Origin: 2-12-FULL-41-16 sp964473715
Lineage (GTDB): Bacteria > Patescibacteriota > Patescibacteriia > Magasanikbacterales > UBA922
DNA: 25,368 nt
Assembly: GCA_964473715.1 (NCBI GenBank)
Contig: CAYYQC010000010.1
Coordinates: forward strand, 1-25,368
Direction: 5' to 3'
The notes under the pieces were generated by a model. That model ran no database searches. It was not told where the DNA came from and saw only the letters and a list, made by a program, of their open reading frames with translations. A program made the translations under genes and the position numbers. Every line of letters starts with the position of its first letter. The first letter of the stretch is position 1. This document shows, piece by piece, positions 23,917 to 25,368 of this stretch.

Positions 23917-24188
23917 TTCTCCAGGCTCCACTCTACGTTTTTCTTTTTACTTTCTTTGGTTTCTTAGTTATTTTTGGTTTTTTCATTGCTGTAAATTTTT
24001 ACCATATTTTTAGCAGCGGTACTATCACACTCTGGAGTTTTATTATTACAGTTTCAATTTTAGCAGCTACAATCTTTATTTTATTTGGTACTTTTCAAGC
24101 GCTTAGTGAAATTGATTGGCAGCAACCAGTGACACTTTTGAATATTGGTGGTGGTGCAAATGATTTCTTTCCTGAATCTTCTCTATAA
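23913..24188 (+). CDS. Small hypothetical two-helix membrane protein
   Basis: A 91-residue protein with two clear hydrophobic segments (about residues 5-30 and 39-63) and a short polar C-terminus containing NIGGGANDFFPE. It matches no family I recognise. It starts within the ruvB stop codon (ATGA overlap) and ends one base before the next start, so it is translationally coupled on both sides. Confidence 0.7.
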   Translation: MILQAPLYVFLFTFFGFLVIFGFFIAVNFYHIFSSGTITLWSFIITVSILAATIFILFGTFQALSEIDWQQPVTLLNIGGGANDFFPESSL

Positions 24189-24189
24189 T

Positions 24190-24735
24190 ATGCATCTCTC
24201 ACATTTTGTTACTCAAAAATCATACGAGCGCGTTGAACATACTCTGCGCAGACACTGGCTCACTTTCATGCCCGTAGTGTTTAGTTTCATAGGAATGCTT
24301 TTAGTGCCATCGGTTGTATACTTTGGTATTAAATATTTATTTCCAGATTTATTATTAGGCCCAATCGCCTATCCACTCACTATTTTAGCAGGTAGTGCGT
24401 TTGCTTTATACGCGCTCATGTTTTTTTACATTCAATTTATTGATTATTATCTAGACCTTTGGATTGTAACCAATGATCGCATTGTAGACACGGAGCAAAA
24501 AGGTTTATTTGCGCGCACCGTCACCGAACTTGAATTATTTCAAATTCAAGATGTGACCACACATGTAAAAGGAATTTTTGGAACGATTTTTAAATATGGT
24601 GATTTAGTAATTGCCACAGCTTCCAATACTTCTACTATTATTTTCCATGACATTCCTAATCCTGATTTTGTACGTCAGGAAATTGTACGTTTAGCAGAAG
24701 TAGATCGTAGTTATCACGCTAATCACACTAAATAA
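24190..24735 (+). CDS. PH-domain (YdbS/bPH2-like) membrane protein
   Basis: A 181-residue protein with two membrane helices (about residues 24-46 and 56-78) followed by a bacterial PH-like domain: YYLDLWIVTNDRIVDTEQ, the LFARTVTELELFQIQDVT block, IFGTIFKYGDLVIATAS and a C-terminal helix. The start is placed at the TAATATG junction; an ATG at 24145 lies inside the preceding gene and would add 15 unneeded residues. The function of this family is poorly defined. Confidence 0.82.
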   Translation: MHLSHFVTQKSYERVEHTLRRHWLTFMPVVFSFIGMLLVPSVVYFGIKYLFPDLLLGPIAYPLTILAGSAFALYALMFFYIQFIDYYLDLWIVTNDRIVDTEQKGLFARTVTELELFQIQDVTTHVKGIFGTIFKYGDLVIATASNTSTIIFHDIPNPDFVRQEIVRLAEVDRSYHANHTK

Positions 24736-24736
24736 T

Positions 24737-25036
24737 GTGGAAACAGAATTATCTTTTTTAAATATCATCACTGCTTATTTTGTAACAACCAATTTAGTTG
24801 CGTTTATTTTATTTGGTGTAGATAAATCTCGTTCACAGCAAGTTGGCATGCGCCGAATTCGTGAACGCACTTTATGGCTTTCCATGTTAATTGGTGGGTC
24901 ACTGGGCGCACTACTCGCCATGCATCTTTTTCGTCATAAAACTAAAAAAATTTCTTTTCAAGCCGTGGCTACAATTATTCTCGCGCTCCAAATTTGGCTT
25001 ATTTATTATTTTTATCAACTCTATTCTCTTGCGTAA
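24737..25036 (+). CDS. DUF1294 family membrane protein
   Basis: A 99-residue protein matching the DUF1294 pattern: FILFGVDKSRSQ, RRIRERTLWLSMLIGGSLGALLAM and FRHKTKKISF, with about three hydrophobic segments. The start is a GTG one base after the preceding stop (TAATGTG), consistent with coupled translation. It is the last host gene before islet D. Confidence 0.85.
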   Translation: METELSFLNIITAYFVTTNLVAFILFGVDKSRSQQVGMRRIRERTLWLSMLIGGSLGALLAMHLFRHKTKKISFQAVATIILALQIWLIYYFYQLYSLA

Positions 25037-25057
25037 TTATAAATAATTGATTAGGAT
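25029..25057 (+). promoter_or_regulatory. Possible promoter of islet D
   Basis: TTGCGT, 17 bases, TAGGAT, overlapping the end of the DUF1294 gene. It is weaker than the islet A and B promoters. Confidence 0.3.
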
Positions 25058-25065
25058 TATCCACA
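25057..25065 (+). promoter_or_regulatory. Second consensus DnaA box
   Basis: TTATCCACA, a perfect match, at the border between the DUF1294 gene and islet D. Confidence 0.4.
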
Positions 25066-25067
25066 AC

Positions 25068-25090
25068 GTTCTGTCTACTTCGGGCAGAAC
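25068..25090 (+). other. Leader hairpin of islet D
   Basis: GTTCTGTC (25068-25075) pairs with GGCAGAAC (25083-25090, one G-U) around a 7-base loop, upstream of the Shine-Dalgarno. Confidence 0.5.
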
Positions 25091-25097
25091 TCGACGT

Positions 25098-25103
25098 AAG
25101 GAG
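25098..25103 (+). promoter_or_regulatory. Strong Shine-Dalgarno of islet D gene
   Basis: AAGGAG with a 5-base spacer to the ATG at 25109. It is the main reason for calling such a short gene. Confidence 0.85.
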
Positions 25104-25108
25104 CTTCC

Positions 25109-25228
25109 ATGAAGAATGCGTACCAGCTTGCTGCCCGCGAGCGTCGTCGTGCCGCGAACAAGGCCGCACGGAAGGATACCAAGAAGCCCGGTGTCCGGCT
25201 CCGTGATGGTCAGGCCAAGAAGAAATAA
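25109..25228 (+). CDS. Small highly basic protein of GC-rich islet D
   Basis: A 39-residue protein, MKNAYQLAARERRR through to QAKKK, dominated by lysine, arginine and alanine. Seven of eight lysine codons are AAG, and 26 of 39 codons end in G or C, unlike the host. A strong Shine-Dalgarno supports it. The composition suits nucleic-acid or ribosome binding, but no family is recognised. The stop codon is itself part of a downstream hairpin. Confidence 0.7.
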   Translation: MKNAYQLAARERRRAANKAARKDTKKPGVRLRDGQAKKK

Positions 25229-25368
25229 CGAACCCGTACCTCGGGGTCGTTAACTTGTCTCCACTCGGAGACAGAAGTCCTCCCGTACGGAAGGCAACGA
25301 CCAGTGGGGTCGTGTGCGTCTGAACAGACGCCGAACACTCGATCCGCCCGCCACTCTCGGTCGGATCA
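25226..25368 (+). other. Array of hairpins after islet D gene (possible structured RNA)
   Basis: Consecutive stems are visible: TAACGAACCC/GGGGTCGTTA (25226-25252, one mismatch), TGTCTCC/GGAGACA (25256-25273), ACGACC/GGTCGT (25297-25313), GCGTCT/AGACGC (25316-25331) and GATCCG/CGGATC (25341-25367). No coding frame or T-tract was seen. The window ends within or just after the array. Confidence 0.5.

Noticed and set aside
1..25368. CRISPR array, transposase, phage integrase or toxin-antitoxin pair
   Set aside because: I looked for repeated spacing, DDE or recombinase motifs and small overlapping gene pairs and found none I could support.

Overview
The window reads as part of an AT-rich bacterial chromosome of the Candidate Phyla Radiation (Patescibacteria, Parcubacteria-like) type. 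This assignment is an inference. It rests on a cobalamin-dependent ribonucleotide reductase instead of an oxygen-dependent one, host genes that almost all lack Shine-Dalgarno sequences, -10 boxes sitting 8-10 bases before start codons, a tRNA without encoded CCA, and compact same-strand gene clusters. No rRNA, CRISPR array, transposase or phage gene was seen.

Layout. Bases 12-3360 hold a RumA/TrmA-type RNA m5U methyltransferase, then a DsbA-like thioredoxin, a VKOR-type oxidase and a PfkB-family (adenosine-kinase-like) kinase. S-adenosylhomocysteinase (4137-5552) follows after an interruption. A minus-strand protein of unknown function lies at 5603-6907. Bases 7571-13527 carry a queuosine-precursor transporter, four ABC-2 permeases, one ABC ATPase and an AI-2E family transporter. 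A polysaccharide-lyase-like protein (13900-14613) and tRNA-Leu(UAA) come next. Bases 14785-18262 hold a cysteine-desulfurase-like enzyme with a methyltransferase, a divergent TrmB-like regulator and a PduO-type cobalamin adenosyltransferase. Undecaprenyl diphosphate synthase (uppS), nrdJ, ruvB and three small membrane proteins complete the window.

Several neighbours fit together biochemically. The adenosine-kinase-like protein and AhcY would clear S-adenosylhomocysteine left by methyltransferases. DsbA and VKOR form an oxidative folding pair. PduO makes the AdoCbl cofactor that NrdJ needs, and nrdJ has a pair of NrdR-like boxes exactly 32 bp apart.

The most unusual signal is a set of four short GC-rich islets (about 3424-4033, 6986-7431, 13585-13800 and 25060 to the window end). 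They sit only between host genes. Each has one small unrecognised gene with GC-ending codons (AAG lysine) and GC-rich hairpins. Two have perfect TTGACA-17-TATAAT promoters and three have strong Shine-Dalgarno sequences. Host genes in the same window are mostly near-leaderless with weaker promoters, so two different expression styles are interleaved.
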